Positions 1-11,616 of a stretch of 64,000 nucleotides of DNA are shown piece by piece. A program made the translations under genes and the position numbers. The DNA is from Asterella californica (taxonomy: Eukaryota > Streptophyta > Marchantiopsida > Marchantiales > Aytoniaceae): NCBI GenBank assembly GCA_036924285.1, contig JAYKYS010000001.1, forward strand, positions 4,996,501-5,060,500. The letters run 5' to 3'. The notes below the pieces were generated by a model. The model saw nothing but the letters and a program-made list of their open reading frames with translations. It had not been told where the DNA came from and made no database searches. Within the stretch, counting starts at the first letter, position 1; every line of letters starts with the position of its first letter.

Positions 1-3000
1 AACCTAACCTCGCCAGGAAGAATGCATGGGCGACACGTAATCACAACCCATGAGCTTACCTCTATCAACATGGTAATCAACCTACTAAGACTCAAAAAAA
101 TATATATCATTCCCTAGAATCGACTTCTCTGAGATCTTAACTTCACTCAGAGAGACTAACTTCTAACTGAGAGGTGAATTATTCACTATGTGGAATAATT
201 CACATCACGACAACGTAGCACTTGCCATAGTCAAATCTCTAATAATTTCCTCAACTTAGTTATAATCTCAACTAGTTATGAATAGTTTGGTAACTCTAGA
301 TTTGGATCTTCTAACTAGAGTAACCTATAAGATAGTCACACTTAATGAATGTAATATAAACAAACACACAAATAATGAGATACTTGCGGTGTGAGAAATT
401 TTAGATCGAATGTTAAAACTGTACGAGGTCGCACCGATTTCAGTTGAAGAAGAGTCTTTGGTTTCAAGAGGTCACAGCTGCATGATCCAACAGACTGGGG
501 GTGCACCTTCCATGAGTACACTCAAGAGTTAGCTAGGAAGATGGATAGTGCCTCCGTTGGACATTTACCTGCATTTCTAGTACCCTTGTACCTGCACCAG
601 CAAGAGATGATCTTGGAAGAGGCAATATTCTTATTATCCGTTGTGTCCTCTCCTAATACACGCATTGTCCCTAGAGATAACTCCTCAGACGTAGTAGAGG
701 TCGAGGGAGCTCCTGCCACTTTGAGCAAGAATATCTTAGATTTTAATACCTTGGTAGACTCCTTGGGAAGGCATACTCAACACAACAGAAGTAAGAAGTC
801 ATCCCAAGGTTATGTTAGCTTGGGAGAGTTCATCTTACATACCCTAGAGGAGCACAAGGAACAAGGGTGTCTCCACACCAAGTAATAGCAGGACTCCTAC
901 TCTTATGACTACCCCCATTGTTCGTACGGGACATGTATCCTCTTTTCTCTTTTGTTATCTCCTATGCATCATGGAAGGATTACGTGCAGCATGAGGTAAT
1001 CCTCACCATGGAGGAGTTACAAAAGATAACAGTAGGGGAGAGTATCAACACTGCAGGCTTGAGAATGGAGAATACTGTTCTTCAACACTTGGAGTAGAGA
1101 GAGGTCGACATCCAACAGTCAATGAAGAAGAAGATCACTGCCTTGGAGTCAGATTTGGGGACACATCGTTTGATTGAGAAAGACTTCGAGCGCTTGATCC
1201 TTCAGGCAGAAGCAATTAGCAGCAGAGCGGAGCAGAGTTATTGTTGTTCAGCAGAAGGAGGCAGCCGACAAGACCAAGGTAGAGGTTGTGTTGGATACGA
1301 GAGCACAACTATGATAGATTGTGTCACTAAAGACCATGTTGGTACGGCAAGTAGAGGAGCATGTGTAGCTCAAGCGGGACATAGATTTAGCAAGTCTCTT
1401 GCAGTGTTCATTTGGCTCACTCAGAAGAAGATCAAGAAGGTTGTCAACATGTCAGAAGATGCAAGACGAATGTTGAAAGACTCTCTGCTTTGCACCTCAA
1501 ACTCCAGGAGGACATCAAAGACATGATCAAGACAAGGAAGAGAAACCATGCTCTGTCCTTTGATCCCCCGGGGAGGAGAGTTCCTCTGCTGATGTCAAAC
1601 CCTATCCAACGATATCAAATTTGGCTCAAACTGACTTTCGTAACTCTAGTTATAGTCACTTGAAGATTTGAGCTCTAGGAACAAAATCTCCTATCCATGG
1701 ATAAACGTCTTCTTCTCATGATAGAAGAAGATCAGGAAAATGTGACAGAGGACCTCTAACTTAGGATCCAAGAGGTGATCCACAGTCCACCTGTTCCTGA
1801 TCTTATTGTCCTATGAGAAGAGATTTCAATCCAACATCTGATGCTCTGCTACAGGGGTCTTAGCTGGAGAAAAACCCCAGCCTCAGTCTTAGGTTTGTGT
1901 ATCGACAAAGACCACTCCGAAAATTTATGAAGGTCTTCCTCCACATAGCGGAGGTTCCTCCACTCTAAAAGAGAATCTCTAAACTCTGTACTGGTCTGAA
2001 AGAGATAAGTGAAGTGAGTAACCCAATAGATATCCTCTAACAGATCACTGCTACAATAGTGCCACTCCTAGCGGAAGAAATCCAATCCTAACAGCGTGAA
2101 TTCGACGTATGAAGTTCTCAGGTGAGAACTATGGAGCTTCAGACAGTGAGGGTACATGCTAGGTAGAGTAACAAGGCGTAAGGTAAGCTCATGATGTTAG
2201 CTAGAGGTCTACAACTCCACAAAACTCAGCAACACATCACTATAATGTATGCTGGAGGTCCACGTACCAAAGGTCTATTTACCAATGGTTGATCATAAGT
2301 GAGCATAAAAACCGAGAGAAAACCTACACACAAACAACTAAAGCCAACACAACTTTCCCTTGTTCCACCTCCCTAGCAGTCTTGGTTCCCTGAAGTTCTC
2401 AAGAAGGTATAACAACTAAAAAGAATTCAGTTACTTTCACTCAGGAATATCTTTCAAGGAAAGCCAAGGAAAATGATAAGGGGCGGTAGGAATTTCGAAA
2501 CACTAGGGGGGATTTCACTCAGAGCATTTCTCCCTCTCTTCTGGTTACTCTACTCAACAATCATTCCCTTCAGAAAACTCAGCTTCCGTTAGGGACTCAC
2601 CGAAATTTGCTCCGGATGCTGCCCTTTCTCCTTACTTATCACTCGAGATGTTTAATCCGGATAGAAAATATCGGGGGTATGGACTATTAACAAAAGATCA
2701 GTTCCCTTGTGTTAACAAGAAAACAGAGTAGACAGGAAGGCAAGTAGAACCTACTTATTTCTGCTCAAAAAGAAGGAGTTTAAAAATTCTTTCCCCGGGG
2801 CAATCAATCCCTCGTAAGAGCACGCAGGATCCTTCAGAAATCTTTTCCTTCTTCTCACAGTGGACTTAACTGGGAAAAGGAAATCGTCGGGATAAGAGGG
2901 AAGTACTCAAAATATCCTATCTCTCCTTCCTTCAGACCACTCAGTAAAGGTGTAGGTACTGCTCTGGTCTTTTTTCTCTGGGTAGACTCTTCTCACTTTC

Positions 3001-4194
3001 TCACAAGGAAGTACCAAAACAAAAAAGTGAAAAAGAAAACACTCAAGATCTCGTGGCTATAATAAAAAAGAATAGTTTGCACGAACTCTTCTGTACTCTT
3101 CCTCTGCTTAGAAAGTTGGTCCCTTATGCCTGGTCTCACGAAATCAAGAAATTCACCCAGGGATTCTCTTAAGCTACTATCCCACTCAGGTTTTTGCCTT
3201 TGAAGGATTTCCACAGTCCTTTCCTTCCTCTCGTCCTTATTCTGTTTCTACAGCTGGAGCTTCGTTACTGCAAAGAGTAGCAAAACCATGGCGAACTAGC
3301 ATTTCATGTCCGGAGTTCTACTATGTAAAGTGAGTTCAACATCTCCTTCCTGGAAAGAACGGTCCATCCTCAGCCTTGGAGTAGGTGAGAACCGACTCAG
3401 CAATAATTATCCAACCCAGTCTAAGGAGACTACCTCTTCGGTCCACGGTTGATAGAACAAATTCCTCGATTACACGTTCCCTCCAAGTACAAACAAAATG
3501 TTTCTCCTGAATTCAACCTCTAAACTCTCGCATACTCATCCACCATCAACTCCTTGGAACCCTGATTATCCCCAAAGGCAGTCCTAATCTATTTGAGCAA
3601 GAAAGTGGCGGGGTCACTTTATAAATTCCTTCTATGTTGAAGAGGCTGTTGTCAACCATCGTACTCTTGCGTGAAAAGAAGAACATCTCGTGATTTTTTC
3701 AATGATCAAAATTCTCTTTCCAAGTTTACATACTCTCTAGAAATCTGGATTCTTGATCTTGGTGTGTAGAAAGAAGACGAAAGGAAAAATTATACATGCT
3801 TCTCGTGTCATCATAATTCTACCCAGATTGTCCTTCAGACGTAAGTTTCCAGACCACAACTAGTGTTTGAGGATTTCTTCGAGAATTTGAAATTCGAGAC
3901 CAGGGGAAAGAACAGACATCCAGTCAATTAGCCAAAGGGGTGTTTTCGAAATCTACGCGTGAAGGAGAACTAGCATAGGGAGGTGGAACGTCAAGTGGAC
4001 TCCATGGAGTGGGGTACACTCTCCTCCTTCTGCCATGTGGTCATTTGGTAGATAGGCCTGAAACGCGAAGCTGTTACCCGTTCAGTTTCCAATTGGTGCA
4101 CCTTAAATGGACAGATCCCCCCTATATGGGAAAGGTAAAGAGATACTTCTCCCCACCTGCCCATTGTAACCATTAATCTAGTTCACTCGAGTGG
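1..4194. other. Decayed region without a recognisable gene
   Basis: No intact gene was recognised. The longest plus-strand frames are 541-885 (114 codons) and two overlapping ones covering 1122-1663; the latter begin with a charged, heptad-like stretch that could form a coiled coil. On the minus strand 2993-3214 encodes a short charged peptide ending in a hydrophobic run. Stops break every longer frame. The purine-rich, glutamine- and glutamate-rich translations look like remnants of a retroelement structural region, but no zinc knuckle, protease or polymerase motif is visible, so this is only a suspicion. The region ends at the left target-site duplication of the LINE. Confidence 0.4.
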
Positions 4195-4204
4195 TCATTT
4201 GCTA
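4195..4204. repeat. Left target-site duplication of the LINE
   Basis: The 10-bp sequence TCATTTGCTA lies immediately before the inferred 5' end of the LINE and recurs exactly after its A-rich tail. This identifies 4205 as the first base of the element and implies that it is not 5'-truncated. Confidence 0.8.
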
Positions 4205-4297
4205 CAGCGAACTGCTCTACTTACTGAAGCACTATAGTGATTATGTAGTGACCGTCTCGATTCAGGACTACGAGGAAGAGATCGGAGAGATAGTGGA

Positions 4298-6295
4298 ATG
4301 CAAAATTCAGACAAACAGCTAGAGAACGCATCCAAAAAAAAGGAAGACAGCCTCGATGTAGGAGAGAATAAAGGTAACTTTATTTTCACATCGATAGCAG
4401 TCGATGCAGAACAACGGATTCATAATCAGAGATCATATGTGAAGAAAAGAGACAATAGGCGCAGCTCGACGCTGGAATACATCACCAATAGTCGTTTTAG
4501 AAACGAGGTCCAACACGAAATTCAGTTTTCACAACTGCCATCAGCGAAGAAACCAAGAGAGGATCAGATGTCAGAGCTGGAGGTGCTAGGTAGCCAAATA
4601 GATGCAAGGACAACAAACCCACTGACACATGCTGGGGGATGCAGCGCCTCCCAGAACACGCACGCGATACAGGGGATGATGAAACTTCCGAACGGAGACT
4701 CAAGTATGGCACAAAAAAGGAGAGAGATTGGCAAACCCCGAGAGCCGCTACCACTGGGAGAAAAGGTGGAGGCAGGAGGAGGCAATCAACAGAAACCCCT
4801 GCAAAAAAACATAGAAGGAGTCAGAAGCGGAGGGAAAATACGAAGAGAGTTTAGTGCGAGAGATGAGAAGAAAACAACCGACGGACTGCAGATAATCAAG
4901 CGAACCGAAGCAAACTGGGCAGAAATAGCCGGTTCACAACAATCAATAGATAAGAATCTAGCAAGATTCAGAAGGCATGGGGAGATAAAATGCAGTACAT
5001 ACTCGGAATTGTACGTGGATCAGCCAGTCTCGATGTCGACGCTTGAAAATCTCAAAGTTACTCTCGAAGACCTCCGCAACAAAGATCCGCCGAGAGAAAG
5101 ACAAAAGGTGAGAAGAATACAGACCTCAAGCAGACTTCTGCTCAATAGAATGGTGATGCTTGAAAAAACGGCCTTTGTGTTGTATACAGCGGATATTGCC
5201 CCGTCCAGAGATATGGTCAGAGATTGGGCGGAGATCATCTTAACTCAGCAGCTGGGAATATTTGTTGAGCGGCTCAGAGTATTGGGACGAAACTGTTTTC
5301 TGATTCAAGTCACTCGGAAGGAACAAAAGGATAGAATTCTGACGGAGTCACCATTATTCACGGGTACGAGGATGATCTTCGCCTTCCCTTGGGAACCATC
5401 CTTTGACCCCTCCAACCTACGTACAAGAAGAGCCCTAGTCTGGGTAGAATTAGCAAGCATCAACTCAGGGTACGAATACCTAGGGGAGGACATGTTGGCA
5501 AGCCTAGGAGAAGTGTTATATCTCACCAACGAGCAAAAAGAATGTCAATTCAATTGTGTAAGAGGATGTGTATTGCTACATTTGGATCAAGATCTTATAG
5601 AATATATAGAAGTCGAGGTAGAGGACGATACTGACATCCAAATTTACCGGCAAAAAATGACATACAAGAATATATCAGATGCTTGTTTCTATTGCCACCA
5701 GCGAGGTCACATCGTCCGCCACTGCCCGGGACGAAGATCTGCAAAAGAAGGAACGCAAGGACAAACAACCAACACAGAAAGAGGCACACAAAGAAGAACG
5801 ACAACAACGAAAGAGGAACAAGACCAGGAACAATACAAACTAGTACAAGGGAAGAAAAATACAATGAAAACCCCGATAGAGAACAAATCCAAACAAGGGC
5901 AACTGGCAACATCCAATTTTTTTGCTGCTTTACAACAAGAAGAACAACAGCCGGCAGCAACAGCAGACGAAATGGATCAGAATAATAGCGAAGGGGACCA
6001 GAACTCACTGCAGGAAGCAAGAGAGGCACCGGAAGAAGCAGGGAAGGAGGAAACAAGGAAGCGAGAACGATCCTCGGGTGAAAGGAAAGAGCAAACAGAT
6101 GTAAGTGAGGGAGGAAGAGAGGAACAACGAATCTCCACAACCAACACTAATGAGCTAGATGGAGCACCACAACAAGAAAGAATGGAAGTGGAGATAGTGG
6201 AGGACGTAAGGGGTTTCAAGACTCACCACGAATATGCACTAGCCATGCAAACAAGAAGACAACAATCAGGGAAAACAGTTGCCACCTCCTCTTAG
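4298..6295 (+). CDS. LINE ORF1 protein, nucleic-acid-binding with CCHC zinc knuckle
   Basis: An uninterrupted 665-codon frame with an ATG 93 bases after the element's 5' end. The first 240 residues are highly charged and low-complexity. Residues about 255-440 resemble the DUF4283 domain found in plant L1 ORF1 proteins, an RNA-binding-like fold. A CCHC knuckle follows at about residues 462-476 (CFYCHQRGHIVRHCPG), then a long Gln/Glu/Lys/Arg-rich tail. In this family ORF1 coats the element RNA and escorts it to the nucleus. It lies 83 bases upstream of ORF2. Open over its whole length, unlike ORF2, which suggests a fairly recent insertion or uneven decay. Several antisense frames within it are by-products of the biased codon use. 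Confidence 0.88.
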   Translation: MQNSDKQLENASKKKEDSLDVGENKGNFIFTSIAVDAEQRIHNQRSYVKKRDNRRSSTLEYITNSRFRNEVQHEIQFSQLPSAKKPREDQMSELEVLGSQIDARTTNPLTHAGGCSASQNTHAIQGMMKLPNGDSSMAQKRREIGKPREPLPLGEKVEAGGGNQQKPLQKNIEGVRSGGKIRREFSARDEKKTTDGLQIIKRTEANWAEIAGSQQSIDKNLARFRRHGEIKCSTYSELYVDQPVSMSTLENLKVTLEDLRNKDPPRERQKVRRIQTSSRLLLNRMVMLEKTAFVLYTADIAPSRDMVRDWAEIILTQQLGIFVERLRVLGRNCFLIQVTRKEQKDRILTESPLFTGTRMIFAFPWEPSFDPSNLRTRRALVWVELASINSGYEYLGEDMLASLGEVLYLTNEQKECQFNCVRGCVLLHLDQDLIEYIEVEVEDDTDIQIYRQKMTYKNISDACFYCHQRGHIVRHCPGRRSAKEGTQGQTTNTERGTQRRTTTTKEEQDQEQYKLVQGKKNTMKTPIENKSKQGQLATSNFFAALQQEEQQPAATADEMDQNNSEGDQNSLQEAREAPEEAGKEETRKRERSSGERKEQTDVSEGGREEQRISTTNTNELDGAPQQERMEVEIVEDVRGFKTHHEYALAMQTRRQQSGKTVATSS

Positions 6296-6378
6296 ATAAG
6301 ACAGCCGTCTAGACAAAGATGGAACACTACCGAGACAACACAACAGAATGTGGAGAGACGAAATCGACAACAAATTAG

Positions 6379-9300
6379 ATGAAAGACGAACTCAAAGTTG
6401 CATCATGAAACATTAGAGGGTTGGGAAATCCGAATAGCATAAGAAGACTCAAAGCGTGGCTGGCAAGGGGGGGAAACCAACCAGATGTTTTAATGTTACA
6501 GGAGCTGAAAATCAAAAGAGACAGGACTCTTTTTCAGTTACAACAACTATCGAAAATAGAAAACATTGTGGTAGATTACAATGACGAAGGGAAGGTAGGA
6601 GCAGCCTTGCTCATCAAAAGCGACTGGACAGTAGTGGACCAAGGAGTCAAAGGCGACGAGACAGTGGTATGGACAACAATACAAACAAGGGAAGGAAGCT
6701 TCAATGCGGCATCAGTCTACGGACCTAATGAGAGAGCATGAAGGACGCGGCTCTGGGATTGGTTACAACAAAACTTAAATCAAGGGAACTGGGTACTGGG
6801 GGGTGATTGGAACTCGGGAGAAACTCTGATAGACAGCATAGGACGAACAGCGATACAACAGGGGACGGAGAGAAAGAAATGACATGGTCTCAAATTCAGT
6901 ATGGATCTAGAAGACGGCATGCTGATTGCATCATCAAGAAGGGGCCCATTCTTCACACGACAACAACAAGTGGGGCAGAGATACGACCAATCTAGACTAG
7001 ACCGGATCTATTTTTCAAACAGGGATGAATGGTTACCACTAAAACCTCAAATGACTCATGATGAAAAACAAGTTTTGTCAGATCATCTACCAGTCAATGC
7101 GTGCTGCTCCCTAACAATTCACCTACAACAGAGGAACAAGAGTACCTACTACAAGGTCTCCCCGGATATTCTTTATTCGACCAACATGGTGAAAGACTGC
7201 CGACAAAAATGGGAGGAAGTCGAACCCAAGTCGAGAGAAGAAGATCCGAGGCTGACATGGGAAAAGAAGTGGAGGCATACCAAACTGATCTTGCAAAAGA
7301 GAGATAAAGATATAAAGCAAGCACGAAGGGAAAGAATGAGACATCTGGAGGAGTTGGAGGTAAGGAAAGAGGTCTTAGCGAATAATAAGACTAGTACAGC
7401 AGACGATGAGATGGAGAGGTTAGAGCAAGAAATAAGAAAGCTGGAAAGCGAAAAAATCACACACTGGAGAAGGCTGAGCAAATTGAAGTGGATCCGAGAG
7501 AGAGATGCTCCGTCCAAATTCTTTTTTGCTATAACAAAGGCAAAAAGAATGAAGGAGACTATTACGGTGCTGAAGGACGAAACAAGAAGAGAGGTCATAA
7601 AAGAACAGGAGATTCTACAAGAGATACAAAACTACTATCAACGTCTTTTCACAAAGGATGAGCAAGTGGAGATAGCCACTACAAAGAGACAACAGACACT
7701 AAGGCTCATACTGAACAAAGCGACGGCTGAAGAAAACAACAACTTTCGACGAAGACCTTCGAAAGAGGAACTAAGAGAGGTGGTGCAATCCTTAGGCAAT
7801 GAGAAAACACCAGGACTTGATGGCATGACCAGCGAAATGATCAAAGCATTGTGGTCCGTGATGGAGGATGACTACATGAAGATAATTCACCGATTCGGGG
7901 AGGAGAAACAACTATCATGGAAAATGACACAAGGGGTTATCAAACTACTGCCTAAAGAAGGAGAACGTGAACTTCTCAAGAATTGGAGACCAATTTCGAT
8001 GCTATGCACCTCCTACAAGATTATTGGTAAGTTGTTAGCCAATCGTCTAAGGGAGATCACGCCCACCTTGGTTCATAACAGGCAGAAATGCTTCATCAAG
8101 GATAGACAAATTGCTGATAACCTGCTTGCTTTCAATCTAAGCAAAGAATGGGCAGAACATAAGAAGCTCCCAGCAATGTTCATCAAACTAGACTTTGAAA
8201 AAGCTTATGATAGAGTGAATCACACATATCTGTGGGACGATGGAGGCGATGCAGATAGAAGCTGTTTTTATCCAACTAACTCAAGGCTTAGTAGAAAGAG
8301 CCACATCTAAAGTCCATGTGAATGGGGAGTTCACTGGAGACATCAATCTGCAGAGAGGGGTCAGACAAGGGTGCCCATTGGCGCCCCTCCTGTTTGCATT
8401 GGCCATACAACCTTTGATGACCTTACTTGACGAAGCATCTGAAGACGGAAGATTAGCAGGGATAAAGGTGACAAGAGGGAGACAAATTTTGCATCAGCTA
8501 TTTGCAGACGATATTGACATCAGTCTAGAAGCCTCGTATGATAACTTCCTTCACTTACAAGAGGTCATACAGGACTTTGAACAAATTTCTGAGGCAAAAC
8601 TAAATGTAATCGTGTCTACCATTATCCCAATAGCGATGCTTGAAGTGCCTAGATGGATGCAACAGATGGGATGTCACGTAGCAAGAGACAGAGAAGTCAT
8701 AAGATATTTAGGATATCCGATTGGATGGAACATAACAGAGGAGGAGCAAGCTCAATACATAATCTCCAAAATGAGAAAAAAGCTCAGCAATTGGCTCTAC
8801 AGAATGTTGTCCTTGGCAGGGAAGATCGTCGTGGTCAAGCATGTGCTGAAGTCGATTCATACACATATCTTAACATGCTTCTCCTTTAAGAAGTCCACTA
8901 CAGAGGCGATGGAGAAACTGTGCAGGACGTTCATATGGGGATTGAATGCAGAAGGACAGAACAAAGTAGTCATGATCGCATGGGAGGAATTCAATAGACC
9001 TAAACGAGACGGAGGGATGGGACTAATCTCATTCGAAGCACAACAAAAAGCGTCGAAGGCACCGCATTGCATGCGGTTCATCCAAAATCAAGAGGACGAT
9101 TGGATCACAGTGATGGAACAAATAACACACGAAAGCAGTCAGAGGAAGGGGAGATGGAAAAAAGAATAGAAGAATTGGGCAGCATAGGAGATTTGGCTCT
9201 TGATTGTGCCAGCTCGATGCCCTCAAGCAAGAACTTTCAACAACCTCCGAGACGTTTGGTGCGAGATAAGAAATTGTCTGCATATGGAGGAAGAAACGTG

Positions 9301-9904
9301 GAAGATAGGACTAAACACCACTGTCCTCCAGGTTTCTCTACTGGCTGAAAAGGAAGGTTGGCTAATGTCCCAGGATGCACAAGCACTTCGGAGAGTTGCT
9401 AAGGAGCACAAGATGGAACTGGTGCAAAACCTACGGAAGGAACTAAGAGAGGAGGAAGAAAGGACGTGCACATGGACTGATGAAGAGCAAGAAGTCCACA
9501 ACTGGCTAAATAGGCGAAGAGAGACTATGGACAAAATCAAATGACAAGATCAGGAAGGGTGGTATTGACAGATGAGGAACGTTCAACTCTCCGGTTGGAA
9601 ACTGAGTACTAAGAACTGGAGAGGGTGTTTCAAAGAGGAAAGTAATCACCATGTGAGATTCAACGCCAAGTGGAACGTAGAGGATGCCAACACAGTTTGG
9701 GAGAAAAGATGGAGCAGATTATGGAACGCTGGATTACCTTCAAAAGATAAAATCTTTTTGTGGAGAATTTTCCAACAAGGGTTTCCCACAGCCCAAAGAA
9801 TGCAGAAACTGAAAAAGGGTAATGGCTGTTGCACACGATGTCAAATACAGATAGAAACATTAGATCACGTCTTCTGGTCTTGCGAGTGGGTGCAAATGAA
9901 ATAG
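6379..9904 (+). pseudogene. Broken LINE ORF2: endonuclease, reverse transcriptase, zf-RVT
   Basis: ORF2 would nick the target, copy the RNA and integrate it. From the ATG at 6379 the endonuclease opens with the NIRGLG motif, but the preceding Trp codon is TGA (6406-6408). A second in-frame TGA (6739-6741) also replaces a Trp. The GGDWN motif follows, then the frame shifts near 6870-6900. The next frame carries the endonuclease C-terminus (SDHLPV), a long coiled-coil linker and the first half of the reverse transcriptase, including motif A (FIKLDFEKAYDRV, about 8178-8216). A one-base insertion near 8236 shifts the frame before the RQGCPLAP motif and the catalytic FADD (8501-8512). Further frame changes occur between 9170 and 9572. 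The 3' part holds a zf-RVT domain (WRIFQQGFPTAQRMQ, then CTRC, H and C ligands, about 9760-9890). At least two stops and three frameshifts make it non-functional. Confidence 0.9.
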
Positions 9905-10887
9905 AGACAGTGGTACCTGCTGTCCAAGGAGATAGCTTCGACTGCCACGCCTCCGAGAAGTCTGCTTCAAGCTTTGGAAGAAATTCTGAGAAGGAAGATT
10001 CTCGCCAAACAACTTGGTACTATGGAAGTGATCACTACTATATGGCAAGAGAGGAACGAAAGCACCTTCAACAACAGACTGTAGGACATTCCGATTCAAG
10101 TCATTATTCTCAATGCAACCAGAAAACTTCATGCTATGGCGAATGGGAAGAAGAGGCTACTAGAAGGCAAAGCAAGATTTTTTAATCATCCACGCCAAAA
10201 TCAACACGTACTATTTCGCAGATCAACTGAAGAGGATACGAGATGAAGGTAGACGAAGAATCCACAAAATCATCATGGAAAATGAGACCGATGCTCTGCA
10301 ACACCACCTTCTGCAGACAAGAGAAGACGAAGGCAATGAGAGCGTGAATGCGACTACATAGAGAATATCGCTGGTAGACGAGCCCCAAGAACCGCACGAG
10401 GAGAACCAAGGCCCGCCGTCCTAAGCACACAACATACAAAAAGAAGAGGAGACAAGTGGAAATTCCTCAAGCTGAGGACTGAGCACAACGATCAGATGAG
10501 CCAGAGCGGGAGAATCAAGACAACTATCACGGGAGCCAGACTGAAGGCCAGAGAGATCTGAATAGCCACAAGCTTTTCTTGAAACACGAGAAGCGGAAGA
10601 TGACCAGTCATAAAGTTTAATTGCTCCACTGTACTAGACTAAGGGTACTACACTTATCAGTACACCTAACGGTAGGACAGAGAGGGGTTCACAGCAGGAA
10701 GGGAGGAGGTTCATAGTAGGAAGCATAAAGGTTAAACGTTGGGTTGAGGATGATGCACGACATCTGAACTGTAACCATACGGCCAATTGGCCTGATCATG
10801 GGGGTAGCCAAGTGAACTACCTGGACTGCAACCGGGTAATAAATTCTCCCTGGCGTCGTCCGGTTTATTTAAAAAAAATAAAATTGA

Positions 10888-10897
10888 TCATTTGCTA
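10888..10897. repeat. Right target-site duplication of the LINE
   Basis: Second exact copy of TCATTTGCTA, directly following the A-rich tail at 10868-10887. The position behind a poly-A-like tail is what target-primed reverse transcription leaves. Confidence 0.8.
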
Positions 10898-11157
10898 AAA
10901 CCGCTCGACTGCTTGTACTCTATATCCAAAAATACACGTCAACCTCATATCTTAGGATTAACCATTTCAACCACCGTTCTCATCGTTGGATATTCTCAAC
11001 TTCCTGTTTCTTTATGAGAAGTCGTTATCCTCCTATGTAGCTAAAACATTAGTTCCAACCATATGACAGTAGGAACTGTTTCGAAAGATCACCGGCCTCG
11101 TCCATCCACCTAAGTAGTGCTTTAGAGTAACTTACGACTTTTCCTTCTGTGTAACAG

Positions 11158-11616
11158 GCTGCAATTTTGAATGCTTTAGAACTCGGAGATGGATTGCTAA
11201 CCGCTGCGCTAAAGAGAAATTTGGAGATCGTGCGAAAGTATCTGGGAAAGGGAGCCCAGGTGAACGGTGGGGACCACTATTATTGGACTGTGTTACACTG
11301 TGCAGCGTTCAAGGGCCATGCAGAAGTTGTGGGTGAGCTTCTCGCACATGGGCCCAACGTCCAGAGTCGAGATCTAGAAGACCACACTCCTCTGCATTGC
11401 GCTGTCGAAACAGGGCACAAGGAGGTCGTGCAACTGCTCATCTGGAAAGGAGCTGATGTGAACGCTAAGAAAGAAATCTACTTAGTCAGCCCCCTCCAGC
11501 AATTTCATGACTCTGGCGATCTCGACAATTCAAAAGTTTCTTTGTCAACCCCCGGACCTGACATTACCAGTAAAGGCCGCTACAAATGGAAGTGGGACCG
11601 CACCATGTTTGTGTGA
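11158..11616 (+). pseudogene. Orphan ankyrin-repeat exon
   Basis: An acceptor-like AG at 11156-11157 is followed by an open frame of about 150 codons containing three ankyrin repeats. Repeat signatures are visible as TVLHCAAFKGHAEVVGELLA, TPLHCAVETGHKEVVQLLI and the closing GADVN. Ankyrin repeats mediate protein binding. After GADVNAKK the ankyrin pattern stops and the remaining 45 residues look like non-coding sequence read through to a stop. No partner exon was found on either side. It could be one exon of a larger gene with distant exons, or a captured or decayed fragment; I favour a fragment. The adjacent LINE ends only 270 bases upstream. Confidence 0.5.

Larger units (their letters stand above)
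4205..10887 (+). mobile_element. Full-length L1-type LINE retrotransposon
   Basis: A non-LTR retrotransposon of about 6.7 kb in plus orientation: a short 5' leader (4205-4297), ORF1 with a CCHC knuckle, ORF2 with endonuclease, reverse transcriptase and zf-RVT domains, a 3' region, and an A-rich tail (10868-10887). It is bracketed by an exact 10-bp direct repeat, TCATTTGCTA, at 4195-4204 and 10888-10897, as expected from target-primed reverse transcription. The tail sits directly before the right repeat, which fixes both ends. ORF1 is open but ORF2 carries stops and frameshifts, so the copy is dead as an autonomous element, though it inserted at full length. Plant L1 clades with this architecture are well known; the exact clade cannot be assigned by eye. 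Confidence 0.9.

Noticed and set aside
5595..6140. 181-codon minus-strand open frame rich in Leu, Phe and Val
   Set aside because: It is antisense to LINE ORF1, whose Gln/Glu/Lys-rich coding creates stop-free antisense frames. No independent evidence of a gene.
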